Origin: JBAYIE01 sp041665785
GTDB taxonomy: Bacteria > Bacteroidota > Bacteroidia > UKL13-3
Length of the DNA stretch: 64,000 nt
Direction: 5' to 3'
NCBI GenBank assembly: GCA_041665785.1
Contig: JBAYIE010000001.1
Coordinates: forward strand, 62,001 to 126,000
Of the stretch, positions 31,761 to 40,015 are shown one piece after another; the first letter of the stretch is position 1, and every line of letters starts with the position of its first letter. The position numbers and the translations under genes are program-made. The notes beneath the pieces are model-generated. The model saw only the letters and a list, made by a program, of their open reading frames with translations. It was not told the DNA's origin and did no database searches.

Positions 31761-33640
31761 GATCACTTGAGAGCCAGTTTGGTTTCTCCCTTATATTCTC
31801 CATCCCTTTGCTGTTCCACATGTTTGTGGATTTGCCTCTGCTCAACAACCACTGGTTTCAACTTTTTTATTCATTTCCTGTTTACCTGTTGGGATTTTGG
31901 GTTTTCGGACGTAGCGCCTGGCAATCCGTTAAAAACGGGGTGCCCAATATGGATGTCCTCATTATTACCGGTGTGGTTTCGGCCTTTGTATACAGCCTTT
32001 GGGGCACGTTGAGTGCCCTGGATCACGCCACCGTGCACCGCTTTTTGTTTTACGAAACAGGTACCACCATTATTTCTTTGGTGCTGTTGGGCAATCTTAT
32101 TGAAAAGCGGTCGGTTAAGCAAACTGCAACGGAATTGAATGAGTTGCAAAAGATTAAAAAGCATTCTGCAAAAAAAGTAGAGATGCATAATGGTCACGAA
32201 CATATTCAAACCATATCTTTCGAATCCATTCAAAAAGGCGATATATTTCTGGTCAATGAGGGTGATCTGGTTCCCATTGATGGAATCATTTCCAAAGGTC
32301 AGGCTTCGTTGAATGAGGCTATTTTAACCGGTGAGAGTTTACCGCTGGTGAAAGAATCCGGACAGCCGGTTATTGGTGGATCCATTGTTGAAAAAGGGAA
32401 TATTTATGTTCAGGCCACGGTTAACAGCAATCAATCGTTCATTACCTCCATCATTGAAATCCTGAAGAAAGCACAATCCGATAAGCCGGCGATACAACGT
32501 TTGTCAGACCGCATCAGTATGGTTTTTGTGCAGGTGGTAATTGCCATTGCCTTTGTCACTTTTGCCGTTAATTATTGGGCCGTTGATATTGCTTTAGAAG
32601 ATTCGCTCATGCGGGCTATTGCCGTATTGGTTATTTCCTGTCCCTGCGCCATGGGACTGGCTACCCCAACGGCCGTGATGGTTGGAATCGGTAAGTTGGC
32701 TAAAAACGGTGTAGTTATTGCCAAAGCAGGAGCACTGGAAACATTCGCGGGTATCAAAACCATTCTGTTTGATAAAACCGGCACCCTGACCGATGGAAAA
32801 TTTCGGTTTGAAGTAGCATTTACAGATGGCATAGAAGAAGTGGAATTAAAAAATGCGTTGATCAATCTGGAGCAATATTCCTCTCATCCCATTGCCAAAT
32901 CGGTTTTGGAGCAAACGGGTTGGTTCACCAAGGTTTATCCGTTTACTGCTGTAGAAGAAACCAAAGGCATGGGCCTTTCAGGAACAGCAGCCGATGGCAG
33001 TGTGTGGCAGGTTGGATCGGATCGCATCAAAGAAACGGGTCAACCCAATACTGACCTGATCGTTCTGAAAAACGGAAAGGTTGTAGGAGGATTTCTGATT
33101 CGTGATGAGATCAAACCGGGTGTTGCGAAAACTATAAAATACTTCAATCAACTCGGGATTCAGTCCGTAATGATCAGTGGAGATTCGGCTGAAAAATGCG
33201 AATCCGTAAAAAAGGAATTGCAGTTAAATCAGGTTTATGCGCGTCAGACTCCGGCGCAAAAATTAGCATTGGTTGAAAAATTTACACACGAAAGTCAGGT
33301 GGCTATGGTAGGCGATGGGATCAACGATGCTCCGGCACTTGCCCGTGCCAGCGTGGCCATTTCCTTTGGCGGTGCAACGGATATTGCACAACAAACGTCA
33401 CAGATTATTCTGATTCAGCCATCCTTTGAAAGCCTTACCCGTGCTCACGTCATTTCCAAACAAACATATGCGGCCATCAAACAAAACTTGTTTTGGGCAT
33501 TGGCTTATAATGTTGTGGCCATTCCATTGGCAGCCATGGGCTATATGCATCCCATGCTGGCAGCAGCTTCAATGGCATTCAGCGACGTTGTGGTGATCGG
33601 GAATGCCATACGATTGAGGTATACAAAGGTTAAGTTTTGA
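31754..33640 (+). CDS. copA: copper-exporting P-type ATPase CopA, main body (joined to the HMA domain by a -1 shift)
   Basis: A P1B-1 ATPase that exports Cu(I) using ATP. Open in this frame from the A run, with about 628 residues; joined to the HMA domain it gives about 706, normal for CopA. Visible: first membrane helix starting FGFSLIFSIPLLFHMFV, TGES actuator loop, SCPCAMGLATPT with the copper-binding CPC, phosphorylation site DKTGTLTDG, HP motif SSHPIAKS, hinge GDGINDAPALARA, and the TM7/TM8 motifs AYNVV and MAFSDV typical of Cu(I) specificity. The first ATG (31808) falls inside the first membrane helix, so independent initiation there is unlikely. Confidence 0.92.
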   Translation, partial: FLRSLESQFGFSLIFSIPLLFHMFVDLPLLNNHWFQLFYSFPVYLLGFWVFGRSAWQSVKNGVPNMDVLIITGVVSAFVYSLWGTLSALDHATVHRFLFYETGTTIISLVLLGNLIEKRSVKQTATELNELQKIKKHSAKKVEMHNGHEHIQTISFESIQKGDIFLVNEGDLVPIDGIISKGQASLNEAILTGESLPLVKESGQPVIGGSIVEKGNIYVQATVNSNQSFITSIIEILKKAQSDKPAIQRLSDRISMVFVQVVIAIAFVTFAVNYWAVDIALEDSLMRAIAVLVISCPCAMGLATPTAVMVGIGKLAKNGVVIAKAGALETFAGIKTILFDKTGTLTDGKFRFEVAFTDGIEEVELKNALINLEQYSSHPIAKSVLEQTGWFTKVYPFTAVEETKGMGLSGTAADGSVWQVGSDRIKETGQPNTDLIVLKNGKVVGGFLIRDEIKPGVAKTIKYFNQLGIQSVMISGDSAEKCESVKKELQLNQVYARQTPAQKLALVEKFTHESQVAMVGDGINDAPALARASVAISFGGATDIAQQTSQIILIQPSFESLTRAHVISKQTYAAIKQNLFWALAYNVVAIPLAAMGYMHPMLAAASMAFSDVVVIGNAIRLRYTKVKF

Positions 33641-33992
33641 TACACCGCTTTCAGGGATAATAAATTGCAAACTCAATTAAAGTCAATGAGGATAAAGGTT
33701 TACGTTTAATCTGTCGGATTAGGGGCTTTCTTCAAGAAATTCTAAATTTTGAAATATAAAACTGGTGAATAGTTAAATAATCTGTTATAGTTAGATTTCT
33801 AATTTAAGATTAAGTTCTCTGTTGAGCAGAGCCCGACCATGAAGGTAAGCGCATGAGCAGTTAATTTTAAAGCAGTCATCCCTTGCGCATCCTTATGGGC
33901 ACCCCCAAAATCACTCCCTCTTTAATTCCCCGGACACTAATAGTTTTGATATTTGAATGCGGATGCTGTAATTTGAAGGAACAACAACCTCC
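33641..33992. other. 352-nt AT-rich gap with little content
   Basis: No open frame of note. A short hairpin CTCTG-TTGAG-CAGAG lies near 33818. The only useful signal is a -7 box close to the next gene. No terminator with a T tract is seen after copA. Confidence 0.5.
33941..33948 (+). promoter_or_regulatory. -7 box (TAGTTTTG) for the flippase gene
   Basis: A perfect TAnnTTTG 44 nt before the TTG start, with no TTG at -33. Confidence 0.38.
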
Positions 33993-35330
33993 TTGGCACA
34001 AGCGGAATCAAAATTAAACAAGTTCAATAGTCTGCAGATATTTCAATTTCTGCGCTTTGGTACTTTCTTTCTGATTTCGGTACTGATGGCTAAAATTGCC
34101 ATCCTGTATCAACACGAGTATGGGCTCCATCTGATCAGCCAGTATGAAAACCTTATGCTGGTGAGTTCAAGCTTAACATTTTTCTGGGTTTCGGCCATTT
34201 GCAATACACTGATACCCTATTACAACAATTCCGACAAGGTTCTGCGTAAGAAACTTCTGTTCAACACGTTTGTGCTGCTCATTGTGTTTTCTATGGTAGC
34301 GGCATTTGTGGTATCACTCATGGGGCGGCTCGTTGAGGGAAAAGACAAGTACCTCTTCGATATGTTTGCGCTGGTAGTGCTGTTAAATACTCCAACGTAT
34401 ATTACAGATTATGTGTTTTACCTGAACGGGAAATACAAATCGCTCTTGCGCTGGGGGGTGATCACCTTTGTAGCTCATGTTCTCTTGCTTTGTACGCCGT
34501 TGTTTTTCAAACAATCACTCGGACTGGCCATCAATATGTTGTTGCTGCTGAGTTTGTTCAAATTCAATTATACCATTATTCTGTTGATGAAGTATTCAAT
34601 CATCACAGTTCAGACAAGACTCTCCGCTGATTTCATGAAAAAGGCCCTGCCCATCATGTTTTCCATTTTACTGGCAGGAAGCATGGAGTATATCAATAGC
34701 TATATCATTGAATTCAATTTCAGCGACGAAGAATTTGCCTTGTTTCGGTATGCAGCTAAAGAATTGCCCATCTTCCTGATTCTGGCCAATTCATTGAGCA
34801 ATATTTACAGTGGGGAAATTGCCAAAATGAATCAGGAAGGCAACCTGGCAGATGGAATTGCCCGGCTTCGAAAATCTTCGCAACGATTGATGCGCTGGTT
34901 GTTTCCAATTACCATGGTGCTGATGTTTATCAGTCCTTATATGTATAAATACATGTACAATGATCAATTGTATGAAGGCTATAAAATTTTCAATATTTAT
35001 CTTTTGCTGATCATCAGCCGCATGCTCTTCCCGCAAACGGTAATTATGGGATTGATGAAGAACAGGGTGTTTTATCTGATCTCATCCAACTACCTCGTTA
35101 TTAATTCGCTCTTGTCGTTTTGGTTTATCTACCTGTTTGGCGTAAAGGGTATAGCTTATGCCACAGTAATCGCCTATATGGCCGAAAAGCTGATGCTGAT
35201 TGTTTATTGTAAAATGGAAGGAGTGGAGTTCAATAAATATACCCCTGTTAAAGAATACCTGTTTTATTCGGTATTAACCCTTGTTGTCTATTTCCTGTCT
35301 ACGATGGTGCAGATGCCAATGCCGGGCTAA
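33993..35330 (+). CDS. polysaccharide-type flippase (MATE/Wzx superfamily), TTG start
   Basis: A 445-residue integral membrane protein with about 12 to 14 helices. Its layout and segments such as LNTPTYITDYVFYLNGKY and ISRMLFPQTVIMGLMKNR fit the oligosaccharide flippase family, which moves lipid-linked sugars to the periplasmic side. Translation probably starts at TTG 33993: an in-frame stop lies 22 nt upstream and the first ATG falls in the first helix. No glycosyltransferase cluster is next to it, so its substrate cannot be guessed. The cystathionine beta-synthase gene follows after 46 nt. Confidence 0.82.
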   Translation: MAQAESKLNKFNSLQIFQFLRFGTFFLISVLMAKIAILYQHEYGLHLISQYENLMLVSSSLTFFWVSAICNTLIPYYNNSDKVLRKKLLFNTFVLLIVFSMVAAFVVSLMGRLVEGKDKYLFDMFALVVLLNTPTYITDYVFYLNGKYKSLLRWGVITFVAHVLLLCTPLFFKQSLGLAINMLLLLSLFKFNYTIILLMKYSIITVQTRLSADFMKKALPIMFSILLAGSMEYINSYIIEFNFSDEEFALFRYAAKELPIFLILANSLSNIYSGEIAKMNQEGNLADGIARLRKSSQRLMRWLFPITMVLMFISPYMYKYMYNDQLYEGYKIFNIYLLLIISRMLFPQTVIMGLMKNRVFYLISSNYLVINSLLSFWFIYLFGVKGIAYATVIAYMAEKLMLIVYCKMEGVEFNKYTPVKEYLFYSVLTLVVYFLSTMVQMPMPG

Positions 35331-35376
35331 TTTTCGGCTTTTTCTTCTCCCTTCATTTCATACCTTCGCAATTGAT

Positions 35377-36738
35377 ATGTGGAGCAAAAATATACTGGAA
35401 ACCATTGGGAATACACCTTTGGTTCAAATCAACAAAATTACCCGCGACCTACCGTGTACGGTATTGGCTAAAATAGAAAGCTTCAATCCGGGAAACAGCA
35501 TTAAGGACCGGATGGCAGTGAAGATGATTGAAGATGCCGAGCGCAATGGATTGCTCAAACCGGGATACACCATCATTGAAGGAACCAGCGGCAATACCGG
35601 AATGGGATTGGCCATTGCAGCTGTTATCAAAGGATACCGCTGTGTTTTTACCACAACCGATAAACAATCGCGCGAAAAAGTGGATGCGTTGAAAGCATTT
35701 GGTGCAGAGGTAATTGTTTGCCCAACCGATGTGGATCCTGAAGATCCGCGTTCGTATTATTCCGTCTCATCGCGCCTCGAAAAGGAAATTCCCAATTCGT
35801 GGAAACCCAACCAATACGATAACCTCAGCAATACTCAGGCGCATTACGAAACTACCGGACCTGAAATCTGGGAACAAACAGAAGGTAAAATTACGCACCT
35901 TGTGGTGGGAGTGGGAACAGGAGGAACCATTTGCGGTACCGGAAAATTTCTGAAAGAAAAAAATCCGGCAATTAAAGTGTTGGGAATAGATACTTACGGT
36001 TCTGTATTTAAAAAATACAAGGAGACCGGCGAATTCGATAAGAATGAAATTTATCCTTATATCACCGAAGGAATCGGGGAAGATTTCTTACCTCAGAATG
36101 TAGATTTCAGCCTGATCGACCATTTCGAAAAAGTAACGGATAAGGATGCAGCCGTTTATACCAGACGCATTGCGCGCGAAGAAGGGATTTTTGCCGGAAA
36201 CTCGGCAGGATCGGCCATGGCGGGGTTGGTACAAATGCGTCAGATGTTTAAAAAAGGGGATGTGGTGGTTGTTATCTTTCACGATCACGGTACACGGTAT
36301 TTGGGTAAGATGTTCAACGACGACTGGATGCGTGAACGTGGATTTCTGGATAATGAAAGTCCGAAAGCATCGCAACTCATAGAACGCCATAAGCATCTGC
36401 CTTTGGTAACCGCAAATTTGCAGGATAAAGTGCACGATGTGATTTTGAAAATGCGGAAATACGATATTTCGCAAATCCCGGTTGTTAATAGTAAAGGAGA
36501 GTTTGTAGGATCACTAAACGATTCCCATTTGTTCAGTAAATTGATGGAACAACCGGAGTTCAAAAACGAACATGTAGCAACACTGGCTCAGGCGGCTTTC
36601 CCATTTGTACATCCCGATGCTTCACTCGAAGAAATATCCAAACTCATTTCCCGCGATAACAATGCGGTACTCGTGAAATTACTTTCCGGTGCAGTGCATA
36701 TAATCACCAGGCAGGATGTAATTGATGCGCTGAATTAG
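35377..36738 (+). CDS. cystathionine beta-synthase with C-terminal CBS domains
   Basis: A 453-residue PLP enzyme that joins homocysteine and serine (or makes cysteine from O-acetylserine). The PLP lysine lies in ESFNPGNSIKDRMA; the substrate loop EGTSGNTGMGLA and the glycine loop GVGTGGTICGTGKFL are conserved. Residues 335-453 form two CBS domains (KYDISQIPVVNSKGEFVGSL), which sense adenosyl nucleotides in related enzymes. I chose ATG 35377 over an in-frame 35281 because the enzyme fold starts immediately (SKNILETIGNTPLVQ). rsmA begins 11 nt later, so it leads a small operon with rsmA and mgtE. Confidence 0.92.
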   Translation: MWSKNILETIGNTPLVQINKITRDLPCTVLAKIESFNPGNSIKDRMAVKMIEDAERNGLLKPGYTIIEGTSGNTGMGLAIAAVIKGYRCVFTTTDKQSREKVDALKAFGAEVIVCPTDVDPEDPRSYYSVSSRLEKEIPNSWKPNQYDNLSNTQAHYETTGPEIWEQTEGKITHLVVGVGTGGTICGTGKFLKEKNPAIKVLGIDTYGSVFKKYKETGEFDKNEIYPYITEGIGEDFLPQNVDFSLIDHFEKVTDKDAAVYTRRIAREEGIFAGNSAGSAMAGLVQMRQMFKKGDVVVVIFHDHGTRYLGKMFNDDWMRERGFLDNESPKASQLIERHKHLPLVTANLQDKVHDVILKMRKYDISQIPVVNSKGEFVGSLNDSHLFSKLMEQPEFKNEHVATLAQAAFPFVHPDASLEEISKLISRDNNAVLVKLLSGAVHIITRQDVIDALN

Positions 36739-36749
36739 AAGGTCACCTC

Positions 36750-37559
36750 ATGTTTAATAAACAAGCACATGCGGTTAGGGCCAAGAAACATCTGGGGCAG
36801 CATTTTCTCAACGATGAACAAACCGCTATTCAGATAGTAGAGGCTTTAACTTCGGAATGCACAACGCAAAACGTACTCGAAATTGGTCCGGGAATGGGCG
36901 TGCTGACAAAGTATTTGTTGGAGAAACCTGATCTAAAACTTTCTGCCATCGAAGTGGATAAGGAATCCATTCGATGGTTAAATGAACATTTTCCGGCATT
37001 GCAGGAACGCCTCATAGAAGGCGATTTTCTTTCGCTCAACCTTCAACAACTATTTCCCGATAAGGTATCGATCATTGGAAATTTTCCATACAATATTTCC
37101 TCGCAAATTGTTTTTCGGATCATCGAAAATCGTGACTACGTACCCCTCATGGTTGGGATGTTTCAAAAGGAAGTAGGAGAACGTATTGGAGCTTCACCCG
37201 GTAACAAGGATTATGGGATTCTGAGTGTTTTAACACAGGCTTTTTATAGTGTGGAATATTTATTTACTGTACCTGCACATGTGTTTACGCCACCACCCAA
37301 CGTGAAATCCGGAGTTATTCGCATGATGCGCCGTGAGACCGATTATGAGGTGAATGAAAAAGATTTATTCGTTACAGTAAAGACAGCATTCAACCAGCGT
37401 CGCAAAAAATTGCGCAATGCCTTAAGTTCATTTCAGGTAGATGATGCATTGCTGGAAGAACATCAGTACATAAATAAACGTGCTGAAGAGTTGAGTGTGA
37501 AAGAATTTGTCCATCTTGCAAACCTGATCCGTCAGCATGGAAAAAACCAACGTCGATAA
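36750..37559 (+). CDS. rsmA: 16S rRNA dimethyladenosine transferase RsmA (KsgA)
   Basis: A 269-residue methyltransferase that dimethylates two adenosines near the 3' end of 16S rRNA, a late step of small-subunit assembly. The opening KKHLGQHFLND, the SAM loop LEIGPGMGVLT and the catalytic NFPYNIS motif are all present, as is the C-terminal FNQRRKKLRNALS. Length is typical. The last 23 nt overlap the start of mgtE, indicating coupled expression. Confidence 0.96.
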   Translation: MFNKQAHAVRAKKHLGQHFLNDEQTAIQIVEALTSECTTQNVLEIGPGMGVLTKYLLEKPDLKLSAIEVDKESIRWLNEHFPALQERLIEGDFLSLNLQQLFPDKVSIIGNFPYNISSQIVFRIIENRDYVPLMVGMFQKEVGERIGASPGNKDYGILSVLTQAFYSVEYLFTVPAHVFTPPPNVKSGVIRMMRRETDYEVNEKDLFVTVKTAFNQRRKKLRNALSSFQVDDALLEEHQYINKRAEELSVKEFVHLANLIRQHGKNQRR

Positions 37560-38889
37560 TGCCTTCATCAAACAGGTGCGTGAACTTCTGGAAGAAGAAG
37601 GACATGCAGGTTTGAATGCTTTACTGGAATCGTTGTATCCTCCCGACATTGCCGAACTGGTAGATAAACTGAATGCGCGCGAGTCGCGCATGATCATGAG
37701 CCTGATCGGTAAAGATAAAATCGTGAAGGTACTGGTAGAAATGGATGAGCAGGTGCGCAACGCATTTTTGCGTGCTTATTCTCCCAAAGAAATTGCCGAC
37801 GAATTTATTCAGAACATGGATTCGGATGATGCAGCTTATGTGCTCGATAACCTTACAGCCCGGGAATCAGAAGAAGTTATCAGTGCTTTGAGCGATATTG
37901 AATATGCCTCCAGTTTGTTGTCGCTGTTGAGTTACGACGATCATACCGCCGGTAGTCTGATGGCTGTAGAATTGGTAAAAGCCAATATCAACTGGACACT
38001 CGCCCAGTGTATCGAAGAAATACGCAGACAAGCGGAGAATGTAGAAACCATTTATGTGGTATATGTTACCGATGAGCACGACAGGCTGGTGGGTATTATT
38101 ACTTTGAAAAACATTTTACTGGCTCAACCTACTGCGCGTTTGGCCGATGTTTTTAACAAAGAAGTGATCTCGGTTTCAACTTCTACCGATTCAGATACCA
38201 TTGCCAATATTTTTAAAAAATACGATCTGGTGGTATTGCCGGTTGTAAATGCCCTGGGTCAGTTGGTGGGCCGGATTACTGTAGATGATGTGGTTGAAGT
38301 AATCCGTGAAGAAGCTGCTGAGGATTATCAATTGATGTCGGGTATTACCGAGGATGTGGTTTCAACCGATAAGGTTTGGGTTTTAACGCGCGCCCGCTTA
38401 CCCTGGTTACTCATTGGACTTGTAGGCGGTATAGCCTCGTCGCGGTTCATTGAATTATATGAAGACCAATTGCATATTCATCCCGAAATGGCTTTTTTTA
38501 TCCCATTGATTGCGGCCATGGGCGGAAATGCCGGTGTACAATCGTCGGCAATTGTTGTTCAGGGTTTGGCCAACAATACACTGGGTACCAAAAATATCAT
38601 CCCTAAAATTCTGAAAGAACTGCGGGTGGCAATGCTCAATGCTCTGATATGTTCAGCTTTGTTATTTATTTATACCATGTATTTCGCTGATTCTTCCGGT
38701 TTATCAGTTACGGTTTGCCTGGCCCTGATCAGTGTAATTATTTTTGCATCCCTGTTGGGAACTTTTATTCCCCTTGTTCTCGACCGGTTCAAAATTGACC
38801 CGGCTTTGGCTACAGGACCTTTTATAACAACCACCAACGATATTTTGGGTCTTGTCATTTATTTCACGGTTGGTCATTTGTTGTATTGA
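37537..38889 (+). CDS. mgtE: magnesium transporter MgtE
   Basis: A 450-residue channel-type Mg2+ transporter. Residues 1-130 are the MgtE N domain (superhelix), 130-250 a CBS pair that senses Mg2+, then a plug helix, and 285-450 five membrane helices, with the pore-loop motif FIPLIAAMGGNAGVQSSAIVV conserved. The start at 37537 lies within rsmA by 23 nt; a later start would cut the N domain. Confidence 0.94.
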   Translation: MEKTNVDNAFIKQVRELLEEEGHAGLNALLESLYPPDIAELVDKLNARESRMIMSLIGKDKIVKVLVEMDEQVRNAFLRAYSPKEIADEFIQNMDSDDAAYVLDNLTARESEEVISALSDIEYASSLLSLLSYDDHTAGSLMAVELVKANINWTLAQCIEEIRRQAENVETIYVVYVTDEHDRLVGIITLKNILLAQPTARLADVFNKEVISVSTSTDSDTIANIFKKYDLVVLPVVNALGQLVGRITVDDVVEVIREEAAEDYQLMSGITEDVVSTDKVWVLTRARLPWLLIGLVGGIASSRFIELYEDQLHIHPEMAFFIPLIAAMGGNAGVQSSAIVVQGLANNTLGTKNIIPKILKELRVAMLNALICSALLFIYTMYFADSSGLSVTVCLALISVIIFASLLGTFIPLVLDRFKIDPALATGPFITTTNDILGLVIYFTVGHLLY

Positions 38890-38965
38890 AGGCATGCAAC
38901 CATTTGTGTTTTTTATTGAACTATTCTTTTAAACTCGTGCACTATAAAAATTACTTAAGCGGACG

Positions 38966-39913
38966 ATGAAAATTCTGGTTATTGATTTTGTGCACGACTG
39001 TCTGATTTCCGGATTGAAGGATTGCGGTCATGAGGTGATTTATTTTCCTGAATTGACCCGCACCGGATTACTGGAACAGGCTGCAGAGATGGAGGGATTG
39101 GTGGTAAGAACCAAAACCATGATCGATGCCGAAGTTCTTTCTCATGCTGTAAAACTGAAATTCATTGGCCGTGCAGGTGCCGGACTCGATAATATTGATA
39201 CCGCCTGGTGCAATAAGCATAATATTATCTGTTTCAATGCAGGTGAAGCCAATGCCGATGCTGTTGGCGAACAGGCATTAGGAATGTTGCTGGCACTGTA
39301 TTCCAATATTGTTAAAGCGGATCGGGAAGTAAGGAGCCGGATTTGGGATCGCCTTGGCAATACCGGACGGGAATTGAAAGGCAATACCGTTGGTATTATA
39401 GGCTATGGCAATACCGGAAAGGCTTTTGCCCGTAAATTAAGTGGAATGGGCGTTCGGGTAATTACCTACGACAAATACCTCGAAAATTATTCGGATGCAT
39501 TTGCCACCCAGGCAGAAATGAATCAGTTGTTTGATGAATCGGATGTGTTGAGTTTTCATGTTCCCTTAACCGGAGAAACTTTGAACATGGGAAACAGCGC
39601 GTTTTTTGAACGGTTCAGGAAGTCCATTTGCCTGCTGAATTTATCGCGGGGAGGGGTGGTAAACCTGGCCGACTTAAAAGAAGCCATGGTACGCCAAAAA
39701 GTCTGGTCTGCCGGTTTAGATGTGCTGGAAAATGAGCAACTGGAGACACTTTCGGCAGAGCAGGCTGAAAGGTTTGAATTTCTAGCTTCGTCGGCCAATA
39801 CGGTACTCACACCTCATACCGGAGGTTGGAGTGTAGAATCGTATCAACGGATTTCGGAAGTTTTACTGAAAAAAATTAAAGATATAAGTCCCTGTGAACA
39901 AGGGGGTAAATAA
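38966..39913 (+). CDS. D-2-hydroxyacid dehydrogenase (phosphoglycerate dehydrogenase-like)
   Basis: A 315-residue NAD-dependent dehydrogenase. It has the substrate-binding GRAGAGLDNID, the Rossmann loop GIIGYGNTGKAF, the active-site Arg (LLNLSRGGVVN), Glu (VLENEQLETL) and His (TPHTGGWSVES). It has no C-terminal ACT domain, as in shorter SerA-like enzymes. Serine synthesis is a likely role, but other 2-hydroxy acids are possible. It appears to be a single-gene transcript between mgtE and the TonB receptor. Confidence 0.87.
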   Translation: MKILVIDFVHDCLISGLKDCGHEVIYFPELTRTGLLEQAAEMEGLVVRTKTMIDAEVLSHAVKLKFIGRAGAGLDNIDTAWCNKHNIICFNAGEANADAVGEQALGMLLALYSNIVKADREVRSRIWDRLGNTGRELKGNTVGIIGYGNTGKAFARKLSGMGVRVITYDKYLENYSDAFATQAEMNQLFDESDVLSFHVPLTGETLNMGNSAFFERFRKSICLLNLSRGGVVNLADLKEAMVRQKVWSAGLDVLENEQLETLSAEQAERFEFLASSANTVLTPHTGGWSVESYQRISEVLLKKIKDISPCEQGGK

Positions 39914-40015
39914 GGAGAAAATTCATTTTTGATAATGTAGACCAAATTCCTTTAATTTACCGCCTTATAGCGGGGGTGGAATAGTTCCCTATTTGAATAT
40001 GAAAAGTGTAATTGG

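Noticed and set aside
31808..33640. Copper ATPase as an independent gene starting at ATG 31808
   Set aside because: This would remove the first half of the first membrane helix, which is encoded in the same frame directly upstream. A frameshift or indel at the A run explains the layout better.
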